35,569 bases of DNA from Curtobacterium sp. UCD-KPL2560. GTDB taxonomy: Bacteria; Actinomycetota; Actinomycetes; Actinomycetales; Microbacteriaceae. The position numbers and the translations under genes are program-made. A model generated the notes under the pieces. That model had not been told where the DNA came from. It ran no database searches and saw only the letters and a list, made by a program, of their open reading frames with translations. The DNA lies in the NCBI RefSeq assembly GCF_001705035.1, contig NZ_MCIG01000027.1, positions 1 through 35,569 of the forward strand, given 5' to 3'. This document shows, one piece after another, positions 15,611 through 25,061 of this stretch (position 1 is the stretch's first letter; each line of letters starts with the position of its first letter).

Positions 15611-17951
15611 CCCGGTACACGTCGTAGACGGCATCGATGCGTCGCACCGCGTTGAGGACCCGGTCGAGGTGCGTCGTGTCGCCCATCTCGAACACGAACC
15701 GGCTCAGCGCAAGCCGGTCGGACGAGGTCGAGACCGTGGCCGACAGGATGTTCACGTGGTGGTCGGTCAGGACCCGCGTGACGTCGCTGAGCAGACCGGA
15801 ACGGTCGAGCGCCTCGATCTGGATCTGCACGAGGAACACCGACTTGGACGACGGGGCCCACTCGACCTCGATCATCCGGTCCGGCTCGTTCATGAGCGAC
15901 TTCACGTTCGTGCACGACGCCTGGTGCACCGACACGCCCTGGCCGCGGGTGATGAACCCGACGATCTGGTCGCCCGGCACCGGGGTGCAGCACTTCGCGA
16001 GCTTGACGAGGATGTCCGGCGCACCGCGGACCAGCACGCCGCTGTCACTGTTGCGCAGCTGCCGGCTCGTGACCTGCCGGGGGAAGGCGAGCTCGGACTC
16101 GTCCGTCTCGGTCTCGGTCTGCACGTTGCCGAGCACCTTCTCGATGACCGACTGGGTCGAGACGTGTCCCTCGCCGATCGCCGCGTACAGCGCCGAGACG
16201 TCGTCGTAGCGCATCGACGACGCGACCTCGGAGATCGAGTCCTGGCTCATGATCCGCTGCAGCGGGAGGTTCTGCTTGCGCATCGCCCGCGCGATCGCGT
16301 CACGACCCTGCTCGATGGCTTCCTCGCGGCGCTCCTTCGTGAACCACTGCTTGATCTTGTTCCGGGCCCGGGGGCTCCGGACGAAGGTCAGCCAGTCCTG
16401 GCTCGGCCCGGAGTCGGGGTTCTTCGACGTGAAGATCTCGACGACGTCACCGCTGGAGAGCTGGCTCTCGAGCGGCACCAGGCGGCCGTTGACCTTCGCA
16501 CCCATCGTGCGGTGCCCGATCTCGGTGTGCACGGCGTAGGCGAAGTCGACCGGGGTGGCACCTGCGGGGAGCCCGATGACCTTGCCCTGGGGCGTGAAGA
16601 CGTACGTCTCCTTCGCACCGATCTCGTACCGCAGCGAGTCGAGGAACTCCCCCGGGTCGCTCGTCTCGGCCTGCCAGTCGGTGATGTGGGCGAGCCACGC
16701 CATGTCCTGGTCGTCGGTGCTCGTCGTGTCGACGTCGCGGCCCTGCGCCCGCTGCTTGTACTTCCAGTGCGCCGCGACACCGAACTCGGCTCGCTGGTGC
16801 ATCTCGTGCGTGCGGATCTGGATCTCGACCGCGCGCCCCTGCGGCCCGAGGACCGTGGTGTGCAGCGACTGGTACAGGTTGAACTTCGGGGTCGCGATGT
16901 AGTCCTTGAAGCGACCGGGCAGCGGGGTCCACCGCGCGTGCACCGAACCGAGCATCGCGTAGCAGTCGCGCACGGTCGGCACGAGGACGCGGATGCCGAC
17001 CAGGTCGTAGATCTCGTCGAACTCGCGCCCGCGCACGATCATCTTCTGGTAGATCGAGTAGTACTGCTTCGGTCGGCCCATGACGTCGCCGCGGATCTTC
17101 GACGACTTGAGGTCCTTCTTGAGCGTGCCGATCACGTTCTGCACGAACTGCTCGCGCTTCGGCTGCCGTTCCTTGACCAGGCTGTCGATCTCGACGTAGA
17201 GCTTCGGGTGCAGGACCGCGAACGACAGGTCCTCGAGCTCCAGCTTGATCATCTGGATGCCGAGCCGGTGCGCCAGGGGCGCGTAGATCTCGAGCGTCTC
17301 CTTGGCCTTGCGCGTGGCCGAGGCGGACTCGACGAAGCCCCAGGTCCGGGCGTTGTGCAGCCGGTCGGCGAGCTTGATGACGAGGACGCGGATGTCCTTC
17401 GACATCGCGATGACCATCTTGCGGACGGTCTCGGCCTGCGCGCTGTCGCCGTACTTGACCTTGTCGAGCTTCGTCACGCCGTCGACGAGCATCGCGATCT
17501 CGTCGCCGAAGTCGGCGCGCAGCTGGTCGAGCTGGTAGTCGGTGTCCTCGACCGTGTCGTGGAGGAGTGCCGCCGCGATCGTGATCGTGCCGATGCCGAG
17601 GTCCGCGAGGATCTGCGCGACCGCCACCGGGTGGGTGATGTAGGGCTCACCCGACTTGCGCTTCTGCCCGTCGTGGGCGCGCTCGGCGACCGAGTACGCC
17701 CGCTCGATGAGCGTGACGTCGGCCTTGGGGTGGTGCGAACGGACCGTACGGATCAGCGTGTCGACCGCGCCCGCGGGCTGCGCACGCGAGAACAGACGCG
17801 GCAGGAGGGACCGGAGCGAGCCGATGTTCCCCGTCGTGTTCGGCCCGAGCGGACTCGACGGGCGCGGGGCCGAACCGGGACGACTGGCGTCCTGACCACC
17901 GGCTCGTTGCGCAGGACCGCCCTGGGGCGTGGACTCACGGGTGTCCGTCAT
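15597..17951 (-). CDS. rel: Bifunctional (p)ppGpp synthetase/hydrolase
   Basis: Long RSH protein that makes and degrades (p)ppGpp on the ribosome during starvation. The 784 residues show an unordered N-terminal region of about 60 residues, the hydrolase HD domain with HDTVED (131-136), the synthetase domain with GRPKQYYSIYQKM and YDLVGIRVLV, a TGS domain (about 440-505), a zinc-finger region with CCTPVPGD and a C-terminal ACT domain. The intact HD motif points to a bifunctional enzyme, the normal single Rel of actinobacteria. The ATG at 17951 has GGAGG upstream, and TAGTCT at 17992-17997 may be its -10. apt, usually adjacent, is absent here. The stop codon lies inside a tandem repeat. Confidence 0.96.
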   Translation of the reverse strand: MTDTRESTPQGGPAQRAGGQDASRPGSAPRPSSPLGPNTTGNIGSLRSLLPRLFSRAQPAGAVDTLIRTVRSHHPKADVTLIERAYSVAERAHDGQKRKSGEPYITHPVAVAQILADLGIGTITIAAALLHDTVEDTDYQLDQLRADFGDEIAMLVDGVTKLDKVKYGDSAQAETVRKMVIAMSKDIRVLVIKLADRLHNARTWGFVESASATRKAKETLEIYAPLAHRLGIQMIKLELEDLSFAVLHPKLYVEIDSLVKERQPKREQFVQNVIGTLKKDLKSSKIRGDVMGRPKQYYSIYQKMIVRGREFDEIYDLVGIRVLVPTVRDCYAMLGSVHARWTPLPGRFKDYIATPKFNLYQSLHTTVLGPQGRAVEIQIRTHEMHQRAEFGVAAHWKYKQRAQGRDVDTTSTDDQDMAWLAHITDWQAETSDPGEFLDSLRYEIGAKETYVFTPQGKVIGLPAGATPVDFAYAVHTEIGHRTMGAKVNGRLVPLESQLSSGDVVEIFTSKNPDSGPSQDWLTFVRSPRARNKIKQWFTKERREEAIEQGRDAIARAMRKQNLPLQRIMSQDSISEVASSMRYDDVSALYAAIGEGHVSTQSVIEKVLGNVQTETETDESELAFPRQVTSRQLRNSDSGVLVRGAPDILVKLAKCCTPVPGDQIVGFITRGQGVSVHQASCTNVKSLMNEPDRMIEVEWAPSSKSVFLVQIQIEALDRSGLLSDVTRVLTDHHVNILSATVSTSSDRLALSRFVFEMGDTTHLDRVLNAVRRIDAVYDVYRVSAG

Positions 17952-17991
17952 GAAGCGCCTCCAGCGACCGGTGTCCGGGTACGGTCCAGCA

Positions 17992-17997
17992 AGACTA
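17992..17997 (-). promoter_or_regulatory. Possible -10 element of rel
   Basis: TAGTCT on the minus strand, 40 bases before the rel ATG, would give a leader of about 35 bases that includes the GGAGG ribosome site. It lies in the 57-base gap between the rhodanese stop and rel. Confidence 0.4.
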
Positions 17998-18008
17998 CGC
18001 GCGTCCGG

Positions 18009-18377
18009 TCAGTGCTCGTGACGCGGTTCGCCGTGGGCGTCGGCGTGCTCCACCTGGCCACCGTGCACGACCGGCTGGCCCGCCTGCTCCCACGCGACCA
18101 TGCCGCCCGTCAGGTTCACGGCCGGCACACCCGACTGCTCGAGTGCCGCGACGACGCGGGCCGAGCGGGCGCCGGAGTGGCAGACCACGATCGCGGGCTG
18201 GTCACCCCCGTCGATCTCCTGCCAGCGCCCGACGAGCTCGGACATCGGCACGAGGGTGGCCTCCGGCGCGTGCACCGCGTCCCACTCCCCCTGCTCGCGG
18301 ACGTCGAACAGCCGTGCACCGGCGTCGATGCGACGACGCGCCTCGGCGACGTCGACGTCCTGGACCTCGACCGCCAT
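18009..18377 (-). CDS. Rhodanese-like single-domain protein
   Basis: 122-residue sulfurtransferase-like protein with one rhodanese domain. The active-site loop is CHSGAR with Cys66, and LFDVREQGEWDAVHAPEA is the typical CH2A/B region. It probably transfers sulfane sulfur, but its acceptor is unknown. The C-terminus is histidine-rich (VVHGGQVEHADAHGEPRHEH), which might bind metal. Its ATG overlaps the secF stop by one base (TGATG), so it is translated as the last gene of the secDF operon, just before rel. The long open frame continuing upstream of 18377 is an artefact over secF. Confidence 0.9.
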   Translation of the reverse strand: MAVEVQDVDVAEARRRIDAGARLFDVREQGEWDAVHAPEATLVPMSELVGRWQEIDGGDQPAIVVCHSGARSARVVAALEQSGVPAVNLTGGMVAWEQAGQPVVHGGQVEHADAHGEPRHEH

Positions 18378-19381
18378 CAGACGGCCTCGGCGGTCGCGTC
18401 GACCTCGCGCTGCCGCTTGGCGGCGGCCTGGCGCTTCTTCTCGTCGGCCTGCTTCACCTTGGGCTCGTTCTCGCGCAGGTGCGCGTACATCGGCGACGCG
18501 ATGAAGATCGTCGAGTAGGTGCCGACGATGATGCCGATGAACAGCGCGAGCGAGATGTCCCGCAGCGTGCCGGCACCGAGCACGTACGACCCGATGAAGA
18601 GGATCGCCGCGACGGGCAGCAGCGCCACCACGGAGGTGTTGATGGAGCGCACGAGCGTCTGGTTCACCGCGAGGTTGACCGACTGCGTGAACGTCCGGTG
18701 CGACTCCTGCGACGTGTTCTCGCGCACCTTGTCGAAGACCACGACGGTGTCGTAGAGCGAGTACCCGAGGATCGTCAGGAAGCCGATGACGGCGGCCGGG
18801 GTGACCTCGAGGCCAACGATGCCGTAGACGCCCGCGGTGATGAGCAGGTCGTGCAGGAGCGCCACCATCGCCGAGAGCGACATCTTCCAGGTGCGGAAGT
18901 ACAGCGCCATGACGACCGCCGCCAGTGCCAGGAAGATCACGAGACCGCGGACGGCCTGTGCGAGCACGTCGGCACCCCACGTCGCCCCGATGTAGGTGGA
19001 GGCGACCTGGTCGTCGGAGACGTCGTACGCCTTCGCCAGGGCGTCCTGGACGTCGCTCGTCTGACGGTCGGTCAGCTGCTCGGTCTGGACGCGGATGCCG
19101 TCCTGGCCGACCTGCGAGACGCGCGGGATGCCCTCGGGGACGATCGACTCGACGGTGCGGGTCGCGATCGACTGGTCGAGGTCCTTCGCGTTCGAGATCG
19201 TGAACTCCGAACCCCCGGTGAACTCGATGCCGAGCTGGTAGCCGCCGCGGAGCCACGGCACCGCGAGCGAGACGACGATCGCGATGATCGCGACGAGGTA
19301 CCAGGTCTTGCGCCGGCCGACGATGTCGTACGAGCGCTTGCCCGTGTAGAGGTCGCTGCCGAACTGGCTGAAGCTGGCCAT
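18377..19381 (-). CDS. secF: Protein translocase subunit SecF
   Basis: 334-residue RND-type membrane protein that with SecD uses the proton-motive force to help release proteins exported through SecYEG. It has one N-terminal helix (about 27-45), a periplasmic domain containing LGIEFTGGSEF, then five helices in the second half, including the conserved segment LGYSLYDTVVVFDKVREN. The tail is rich in Lys, Gln and Ala. Its ATG overlaps the secD stop by one base and its stop overlaps the rhodanese start, giving a coupled secD-secF-rhodanese string. Confidence 0.96.
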   Translation of the reverse strand: MASFSQFGSDLYTGKRSYDIVGRRKTWYLVAIIAIVVSLAVPWLRGGYQLGIEFTGGSEFTISNAKDLDQSIATRTVESIVPEGIPRVSQVGQDGIRVQTEQLTDRQTSDVQDALAKAYDVSDDQVASTYIGATWGADVLAQAVRGLVIFLALAAVVMALYFRTWKMSLSAMVALLHDLLITAGVYGIVGLEVTPAAVIGFLTILGYSLYDTVVVFDKVRENTSQESHRTFTQSVNLAVNQTLVRSINTSVVALLPVAAILFIGSYVLGAGTLRDISLALFIGIIVGTYSTIFIASPMYAHLRENEPKVKQADEKKRQAAAKRQREVDATAEAV

Positions 19382-21129
19382 CAGTCGTCCTTCCCGTCCG
19401 TGGTCGAGCCGGTGGTGCCCGCGTTCTGCTGCGCCTTGCGCTCGGCGATGGTCTGGCGACGCTGCGCCTCGCCCGCGCTCCGCTGCCGCTTGCCGTCGAC
19501 GACCGGGGCGCGGAACTGCGCGCGACCGCGGTAGACGGCGCCGAGCGCGGCCGGGTCGAGCCCGCTGAACCGGTGTCCTTCGCCGAAGAACCGGCTGCGG
19601 GCGATGAGCTGCATCATCGGGTGGGTGAAGAGCACGACCACGACGACGTCGATCAGGGTCGTCAGCAGCAGGGTGAACGCGAAGCCCTTCACGTCGCTGA
19701 CCGCCAGGACGTAGAGCACGACCGCGGCGAGGAAGTTGATCGAGTCCGACGCGAGGATCGTGCGGAGGGCGCGCTTCCACCCGGCCTCGACGGCGCTCTC
19801 GAGCCCGCGTCCGTCGCGCAGTTCGTCACGGATGCGTTCGAAGTAGACGATGAACGAGTCCGCGGTGATGCCGATGGCCACGATGAGGCCGGCGACGCCC
19901 GCGAGCGACAGTCGGTAGTCGACGCGCCACGACATGATCGCGATGACGAGGTAGGTCAGCGCGGCGGCGACGCCGAGCGACAGGACGGTGACGAACGCGA
20001 GCGCCCGGTACTGGATGACCGAGTAGATGATCACCAGGATCAGGCCGATGAGGCCGGCGACGAGGCCGCCGATCAGCTGCGCGGTCCCGAGCGTCGCCGA
20101 GATGTTCTCGTTCGACTGCACCTGGAAGTTGATCGGCAGCGCGCCGTACTTCAGCTGGTCGGCCAGGGTCTTCGCGGACTCGGCGGTGAAGTTGCCGGTG
20201 ATCTGCGCCTTGCCGTTGGTGATCGCGGCGTTCGTCGCCGGAGCAGTGATGACCGTCCCGTCGAGGACGATCGCGAACTGGTTCTGCGGGGACTGCAGCT
20301 TGACGAGACGGTTCGTGACGCTGCTGAAGTCCTTCGAGCCGTCGCCGTTGAACGTCAGGTTCACGGCCCACTGGCCCGTGGTCGCACCCTGCGAGTCCTG
20401 GGCGAGGCCCGAGGTCGCGTTGCTGATGTCCGCGCCGGAGACCTCGACCGGGCCGAGCACGAACTTCGCGGTGCCGTCGGCGTCACAGGTGACGAGCGGC
20501 TCGTCGTCGGGCGCGGAGGTGACGTCGCCCGGCGCCTTGCAGTCGTAGTTCGTGTACAGGTCCTGCAGGCGCGGCGTGATCTGGTTCAGGTCGCTCGCGT
20601 CGGTCGGCTTCGCGCTCGGCGTCGCGGGCAGCGAGGCCGGCGGGGTGTAGGGCGTCGGCGACGCGGTCGCGGAGTCACCGCCGACGGCGGCGTTCGTCGC
20701 GGCCGAGGTGGTGAGCACCGGACGGAAGGTCAGCTTCGCCGCCGCCTCGATCCTGTCGATCGTCGCCTTGTCCGGCTTGCCCGGGATGGACACGACGATG
20801 TTGTTCGTGCCCTGCGTGTTGATCTGGGACTCGGAGACACCCGTCGCGTTGATGCGCTGGCGGATGATGTTGACCGCCTGGTTCAGCTGCTGCGAGGTGA
20901 CCGAGCCGCCCTCGGTGTTCTGCGCCGCGAGGGTGAGCTGCGTGCCGCCCTGCAGGTCGAGCGCCAGTTCCGGCACCCAGCTCGCACCGGCGAACCACTT
21001 GCCCGTGTCGTCCTTGGTGTTGGCGGCCAGCACCGACGCCGCGGTGTTGAGGCCTGCGAGGGCCGCCATGATGATCACCAACCAGGTGAGCGAACGCAGC
21101 GCCTTCTTGACGGGTGTCGATCGTGCCAC
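19381..21129 (-). CDS. secD: Protein translocase subunit SecD
   Basis: 582-residue RND-type partner of SecF. It has an N-terminal helix (about 13-34), a periplasmic P1 region with LALDLQGGTQLTL, a Ser/Thr/Pro-rich insertion (about 165-210), and a C-terminal six-helix bundle with the SecD signature GITADSFIVYFERIRDE. A GTG start at 21129 gives the normal basic n-region ARSTPVKKALRSL; the ribosome site is weak. It lies 90 bases after yajC, with a perfect hairpin between them, so expression relative to yajC may be attenuated. Confidence 0.96.
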   Translation of the reverse strand: MARSTPVKKALRSLTWLVIIMAALAGLNTAASVLAANTKDDTGKWFAGASWVPELALDLQGGTQLTLAAQNTEGGSVTSQQLNQAVNIIRQRINATGVSESQINTQGTNNIVVSIPGKPDKATIDRIEAAAKLTFRPVLTTSAATNAAVGGDSATASPTPYTPPASLPATPSAKPTDASDLNQITPRLQDLYTNYDCKAPGDVTSAPDDEPLVTCDADGTAKFVLGPVEVSGADISNATSGLAQDSQGATTGQWAVNLTFNGDGSKDFSSVTNRLVKLQSPQNQFAIVLDGTVITAPATNAAITNGKAQITGNFTAESAKTLADQLKYGALPINFQVQSNENISATLGTAQLIGGLVAGLIGLILVIIYSVIQYRALAFVTVLSLGVAAALTYLVIAIMSWRVDYRLSLAGVAGLIVAIGITADSFIVYFERIRDELRDGRGLESAVEAGWKRALRTILASDSINFLAAVVLYVLAVSDVKGFAFTLLLTTLIDVVVVVLFTHPMMQLIARSRFFGEGHRFSGLDPAALGAVYRGRAQFRAPVVDGKRQRSAGEAQRRQTIAERKAQQNAGTTGSTTDGKDD

Positions 21130-21183
21130 CGGTCGTCTCGTCTTTCTGTCAGGACCGACGGCGACGCCGGCGGCAGAGGTGAG

Positions 21184-21211
21184 GCCACCGGGTCCCGAGG
21201 GACCCGGTGGC
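21184..21211 (-). terminator. Hairpin between yajC and secD
   Basis: GCCACCGGGTCCC (21184-21196) and GGGACCCGGTGGC (21199-21211) form a perfect 13-base inverted repeat with a two-base centre. It lies between the yajC stop and the secD start on the minus strand, where it could attenuate read-through into secDF. Confidence 0.65.
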
Positions 21212-21219
21212 CCGGGGTG

Positions 21220-21639
21220 TCAGTCTTCGGTCTTGCGCTTGGTCACATCGGGGTCGACCGGCTCGACCCGCTCGCCGAACTCCGGCTCGACGCGGCGGTC
21301 GGTGTCGTCCTTGCCGAGGTCGAGCACCGGGGCAGCGGCCGCGGTGTCGGTGACGACCGGGGTCTCCTCGACGTCGGAGGCGTTGTCGTCCACCACGCGC
21401 GAGAGCGTCTGACGGTGGACGGTCACGACGGTGCCCGGGGCGATCTCGACGTCGGCGGTGACCTTCTCGTCGTCGACGGAGAGCAGCGTGCCGTACAGGC
21501 CGAAGGACAGCATGACGCGGGCACCCGGCTGCATCTTCGTCTGCAGCTCGGACTGCTGCTTCTTGCGCTTGCGCGAGCTGTAGAACATGAAGGCTGCGAA
21601 CGCGACGATGATGACGATGAGGAAGATGGATTGGTCCAT
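21220..21639 (-). CDS. yajC: Preprotein translocase subunit YajC
   Basis: 139-residue single-span membrane protein that associates with SecDF. It has a short N-terminal helix (about 4-20) followed by the basic FYSSRKRKKQQSELQ and the conserved QPGARVMLSFGLYGTLLSVDDEKVT core in two adjoining segments. The acidic C-terminal 50 residues are variable. The ATG at 21639 has GAAGG about ten bases upstream. TAGACT at 21682-21687 may be its -10. It stands first in the yajC-secD-secF group and follows the ruvCAB genes, as in Mycobacterium and Streptomyces. Confidence 0.95.
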   Translation of the reverse strand: MDQSIFLIVIIVAFAAFMFYSSRKRKKQQSELQTKMQPGARVMLSFGLYGTLLSVDDEKVTADVEIAPGTVVTVHRQTLSRVVDDNASDVEETPVVTDTAAAAPVLDLGKDDTDRRVEPEFGERVEPVDPDVTKRKTED

Positions 21640-21681
21640 GGGGGCGTTGCCTTCTCTGGTTGCTCGACTTCGGGCCGTAGC

Positions 21682-21687
21682 AGTCTA
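21682..21687 (-). promoter_or_regulatory. Possible -10 element of yajC
   Basis: TAGACT on the minus strand, 42 bases before the yajC ATG, in the 126-base gap after ruvB. It would start the yajC-secDF transcript. Confidence 0.4.
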
Positions 21688-21765
21688 GGGCACGGGTCGG
21701 CGGGCGATCCTGCACGGTGCTGTCGCGCGGGGGTCCGCTGGGCGGTACACAACATACCACGCGGT

Positions 21766-22797
21766 CTAGTCGTCGATGGGGAGTCCCGGTTGCGCAGCGG
21801 CACCCGCGCCCAGCGTGAGGCCGAAGTGCCGCCAGGCCTGCGGCGTGGCGATGCGCCCGCGCGGGGTCCTCGTGACCAGGCCGACGCGGACGAGGAACGG
21901 CTCGACGACCGACTCGATGGTCTCGGACTCCTCGCCCACCGACACCGCGAGGGTGTTCAGGCCGACCGGGCCGCCGTCGAACCGGGTGAGCATCGTCTCG
22001 ACCACGGCGCGGTCGAGACGATCCAGGCCGAGTTCGTCGACGTCGTACAGGTCGAGCGCACCCTGCACCGCCGCCATCCCGTCGGACGTGCGGTGCACGA
22101 GCGCGAAGTCCCGGACGCGCCGCAGCAGGCGGTTCGCGATGCGCGGCGTCCCGCGGGAGCGGCCCGCGATCTCTCGCAGGGCGGTCCGGTCGATCTGCAG
22201 CTCGAGCAGGTGCGCCGCCCGGATGAGGACCTGCTCGAGTTCGCCCTTCTCGTAGAACTCGAGGTGGGCGGTGAACCCGAAGCGGTCGCGCAGCGGGTTC
22301 GGCAGCAGGCCCGCCCGCGTCGTGGCGCCGACGAGGGTGAACGGGGCGAGGTCGAGCGGGATGCTCGTCGCGCCGGCACCCTTGCCCACCATGACGTCGA
22401 TGCGGAAGTCCTCCATCGCGAGGTAGAGCATCTCCTCCGCCGATCGCGCCATGCGGTGGATCTCGTCGATGAACAGGACCTCGCCGGGGACCAGGGACGA
22501 CAGCACCGCGGCGAGGTCGCCGGCGTGCTGGATCGCCGGGCCGCTCGACATGCGCAGCGGGCGACCGGACTCGTGGGCGACGATCATCGCGAGCGTCGTC
22601 TTGCCGAGGCCGGGCGGACCGGCCATCAGGATGTGGTCGGGCGTGCGCTCCTGCATCGCTGCGGCCTTGAGCAGCAGGTCGAGCTGCCCGCGGACCTTGC
22701 GCTGCCCGACGAACTCGTCGAGGGACTTCGGGCGGAGCGCGCCCTCGAAGGCGAGTTCCTCCTGGGACTCGGCACCGGCGGACGTGATGCCGCTCAC
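21766..22797 (-). CDS. ruvB: Holliday junction branch migration ATPase RuvB
   Basis: 343-residue AAA+ motor that drives branch migration of Holliday junctions with RuvA. Walker A is GPPGLGKTT (60-68) and Walker B with DEIH is at 108-114; [18 protein letters not shown] carries sensor 1 and the arginine finger; [17 protein letters not shown] carries sensor 2, and the C-terminal winged helix ends the protein. The GTG start overlaps the ruvA stop by four bases (GTGA), showing translational coupling. Length is normal for the family. Confidence 0.97.
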   Translation of the reverse strand: MSGITSAGAESQEELAFEGALRPKSLDEFVGQRKVRGQLDLLLKAAAMQERTPDHILMAGPPGLGKTTLAMIVAHESGRPLRMSSGPAIQHAGDLAAVLSSLVPGEVLFIDEIHRMARSAEEMLYLAMEDFRIDVMVGKGAGATSIPLDLAPFTLVGATTRAGLLPNPLRDRFGFTAHLEFYEKGELEQVLIRAAHLLELQIDRTALREIAGRSRGTPRIANRLLRRVRDFALVHRTSDGMAAVQGALDLYDVDELGLDRLDRAVVETMLTRFDGGPVGLNTLAVSVGEESETIESVVEPFLVRVGLVTRTPRGRIATPQAWRHFGLTLGAGAAAQPGLPIDD

Positions 22798-23417
22798 CGG
22801 CCCGCACCCGTCGGGCGGAGGGTGCCGAGCGCGGCACGGAGGAGCGACTGCGTGCCCATGGCTGCGGCGCCGGGGTCGTTTGCGACGACCGCGTCGACGG
22901 CGGACTGCGCGGCGTCCTCGCGCCAGCCGAGGCCGATGAGCGCCGACACGACGTCGAGCGCGGCCGGGTGCGCACCGGCGGCACCCGCGACGGGCGCACC
23001 GGCGGGGGCTTGCTCGAACGCGACGAGCTTGCCGGCCAGGGCGACCGTGATGAGCTTCGCGGTCTTCGGACCGATGCCGGACACCTTGCGGAAGGCCGCG
23101 TCGTCCTCGTTCGCGACGGCGTTCGCGACCTGGGACGGGTCGAGGTGCGCCAGGACGCCGATCGCCGACTTCGGTCCGACGCCGGACACGCTCCGGAGCA
23201 GGTCGAACACCTGGAGCGCATCGGTCGACTCGAACCCGAAGAGCAGGTGCTCGTCCTCGCGCACGATCATCGCGGTGCGCAGGAACACCTCGGAACCCTG
23301 GCGCATGGTCAGGGCGTGGGCCGGGGTGACGGTGACGGCGTAGCCCACTCCCCCGGCCTCGACCACCACGGCCGATCCGGCGACGTCGATGCAGGTGCCC
23401 CGGAGACTCGCGATCAT
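22794..23417 (-). CDS. ruvA: Holliday junction DNA-binding protein RuvA
   Basis: 207-residue protein that binds the four-way junction as a tetramer and recruits RuvB. An N-terminal OB fold starts MIASLRG, two helix-hairpin-helix motifs follow ([10 protein letters not shown] and [10 protein letters not shown]), and a C-terminal RuvB-binding domain includes [17 protein letters not shown]. An Ala/Gly/Pro linker joins the last two. The frame is open to 23450, but MIASLRG is the conserved start and a -10 hexamer lies seven bases before this ATG. The 150-base gap from ruvC (23418-23567) holds this promoter and nothing else recognised. Confidence 0.96.
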   Translation of the reverse strand: MIASLRGTCIDVAGSAVVVEAGGVGYAVTVTPAHALTMRQGSEVFLRTAMIVREDEHLLFGFESTDALQVFDLLRSVSGVGPKSAIGVLAHLDPSQVANAVANEDDAAFRKVSGIGPKTAKLITVALAGKLVAFEQAPAGAPVAGAAGAHPAALDVVSALIGLGWREDAAQSAVDAVVANDPGAAAMGTQSLLRAALGTLRPTGAGR

Positions 23418-23424
23418 GCCCACG

Positions 23425-23430
23425 AGCCTA
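23425..23430 (-). promoter_or_regulatory. ruvA -10 element (leaderless)
   Basis: TAGGCT on the minus strand is separated by seven bases from the ruvA ATG. It suggests that ruvAB have their own leaderless promoter in addition to any read-through from yebC-ruvC. Confidence 0.6.
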
Positions 23431-23567
23431 GGGCCGCCCACCGACGGCACCGGACCGCCGCGCGGCGACGGGCACGCCTGCCCGGCTGCGGTCGACCCGG
23501 CCAGCAGCGCGCCGACGGAGGCGCTCGGACGGGCAGCGGTGGACCAGGCCGGCCACGACGCGTCGGA

Positions 23568-24212
23568 TCAGGCCTGGCGGGCGGCCGCGCGACGCGCGGC
23601 GGCTGCCCCGTTCGGGCGCGCGGCGGCCGCCGCGGCACGCGCGAGCGGCGAGTCCGCGGTCCCGCCGTTCTGCGCCTCGCGCCACGCGCGTTGCGCCGGG
23701 GTGAGCGTCGCCGGACCGGGGCCGACCCGGTCGGGCGATCCGAGCCTCCAGGCATGGCACACGGCCAGGGCGAGCGCGTCCGCGGCGTCGGCGGGCTTCG
23801 GGGCCTCGTCGAGACCGAGCACCCGCGCGATCATCGTCTGGACCTGCCGCTTGTCGGCGTTGCCGTACCCCGTGACCGCGGCCTTCACCTCGGACGGGGT
23901 GTGCAGCCCGACGGGCAGCCCGCGCGCCGCGGCGGCGTGCAGGGCGAGCCCGGCGGCCTGCGCCGTCCCCATCACGGTCCGGACGTTCGCCTGCGCGAAC
24001 ACCCGCTCGACCGCGACGGCGTCCGGACGGTGCTCGTCGATCTCGGCGGCGATGCCGTCGGCGATGCGGAGCAGGCGCTGCTCGAGCGCCATGTCAGCCG
24101 GCGTGCGCACGACCGTGACGTGCACGAGCCGGGCGCGCCGGTTCGGTGCGACCTCGACCACGCCGACGCCGCACCGGGTCAGCCCGGGGTCGACCCCGAG
24201 CACCCGGAGCAT
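23568..24212 (-). CDS. ruvC: Crossover junction endodeoxyribonuclease RuvC
   Basis: Resolvase that cuts Holliday junctions symmetrically. The four acidic active-site residues are visible at Asp8 ([10 protein letters not shown]), Glu69 (AVERVF), Asp142 and Asp145 ([14 protein letters not shown]). At 214 residues it is about 30-40 longer than many RuvCs because of an Ala/Arg-rich C-terminal tail (from about 175), likely disordered. The ATG lies four bases after the yebC stop, so the two genes are probably co-transcribed. Confidence 0.96.
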   Translation of the reverse strand: MLRVLGVDPGLTRCGVGVVEVAPNRRARLVHVTVVRTPADMALEQRLLRIADGIAAEIDEHRPDAVAVERVFAQANVRTVMGTAQAAGLALHAAAARGLPVGLHTPSEVKAAVTGYGNADKRQVQTMIARVLGLDEAPKPADAADALALAVCHAWRLGSPDRVGPGPATLTPAQRAWREAQNGGTADSPLARAAAAAARPNGAAAARRAAARQA

Positions 24213-24216
24213 CTGC

Positions 24217-24981
24217 CTAGTCCTCGTCCTCGTCGAGCTCGGCCTGGACGTCCGCGGGGATGTCGAAGTTCGCGTAGACGTTCTGCACGTCGTCGCTGTC
24301 CTCGAGCGCGTCGATCAGCTTGAAGACCTTGCGCGCGGTGTCGGCGTCGATCGGGACCTTGAGCCCCGGCACGAACTCGGCGTCGGCCGAGTCGTAGTCG
24401 ATGCCGGCCTCCTGCAGCGCGGTGCGGGCCGCCACGAGGTCGGACGCCTCGGTGATGACCTCGAAGCCGCCGCCCTGGTCGATGACGTCCTCGACACCCG
24501 CGTCGAGCACGGCCGTCATGACGGTGTCCTCGTCGAGGCCGTCGACCTTCGACACCGAGATGACGCCCTTGCGGGAGAAGTTGTACGCGACGCTGCCCGG
24601 GTCGGCCATGGTGCCGCCGTTGCGCGACATCGCCGTGCGGACCTCGGCCGCGGCACGGTTCTTGTTGTCCGTGAGGCACTCGACGAGCATCGCGACGCCG
24701 TTCGGGCCGTAGCCCTCGTACATGATCGTCGTGTACTCGATCGACTCACCGGTCAGGCCGGCGCCACGCTTGATGGCGCGGTCGATGTTGTCGTTCGGCA
24801 CCGAGGTCTTCTTGGCCTTCTGGACCGCGTCGACCAGGGTCGGGTTGCCCGACAGGTCGGCACCGCCCATCTTGGCCGCGACCTCGATGTTCTTGATGAG
24901 CTTGGCGAACGACTTGGCACGACGGCTGTCGATGACGGCCTTCTTGTGCTTGGTCGTTGCCCACTTGGAATGCCCGGACAC
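24217..24981 (-). CDS. yebC: YebC/PmpR-family protein (TACO1 family)
   Basis: 254-residue protein of the widespread YebC/TACO1 family, described as a transcriptional regulator and more recently as a ribosome-associated factor that relieves stalling at proline-rich sequences. The N-terminal signature [13 protein letters not shown] and the central [10 protein letters not shown] and [10 protein letters not shown] blocks are intact; the acidic tail AELDEDED is typical. It starts with GTG behind AAGGAG. TAGACT at 25015-25020 may be its -10. It is upstream of ruvC, the common actinobacterial order. Confidence 0.95.
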   Translation of the reverse strand: MSGHSKWATTKHKKAVIDSRRAKSFAKLIKNIEVAAKMGGADLSGNPTLVDAVQKAKKTSVPNDNIDRAIKRGAGLTGESIEYTTIMYEGYGPNGVAMLVECLTDNKNRAAAEVRTAMSRNGGTMADPGSVAYNFSRKGVISVSKVDGLDEDTVMTAVLDAGVEDVIDQGGGFEVITEASDLVAARTALQEAGIDYDSADAEFVPGLKVPIDADTARKVFKLIDALEDSDDVQNVYANFDIPADVQAELDEDED

Positions 24982-25014
24982 GGTGCTCCTTGCGTCTAGC
25001 GGAAGATCCGCACC

Positions 25015-25020
25015 AGTCTA
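25015..25020 (-). promoter_or_regulatory. Possible -10 element of yebC-ruvC
   Basis: TAGACT on the minus strand, 33 bases before the yebC GTG, in the 80-base gap after pdxT. It would give a short leader that includes the AAGGAG ribosome site. Confidence 0.4.
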
Positions 25021-25061
25021 CCGGCTGGGAGGCGCGGATCGCCGCCGCCCCGCGGGTCGCG

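Noticed and set aside
19573-23343. A 1256-codon plus-strand open frame, and similar long frames at 2896-5448 (-), 5421-7331 (-), 13520-15634 (-) and 15669-18518 (+)
   Set aside because: They lie opposite well-identified genes, are rich in Arg, Asp, Val and Gly with no recognisable domain, and are the antisense shadow expected in 71% GC DNA.
23418-23567. Extra small gene between ruvC and ruvA
   Set aside because: The open frames lack ribosome sites and family features, and the gap is explained by the ruvA promoter.
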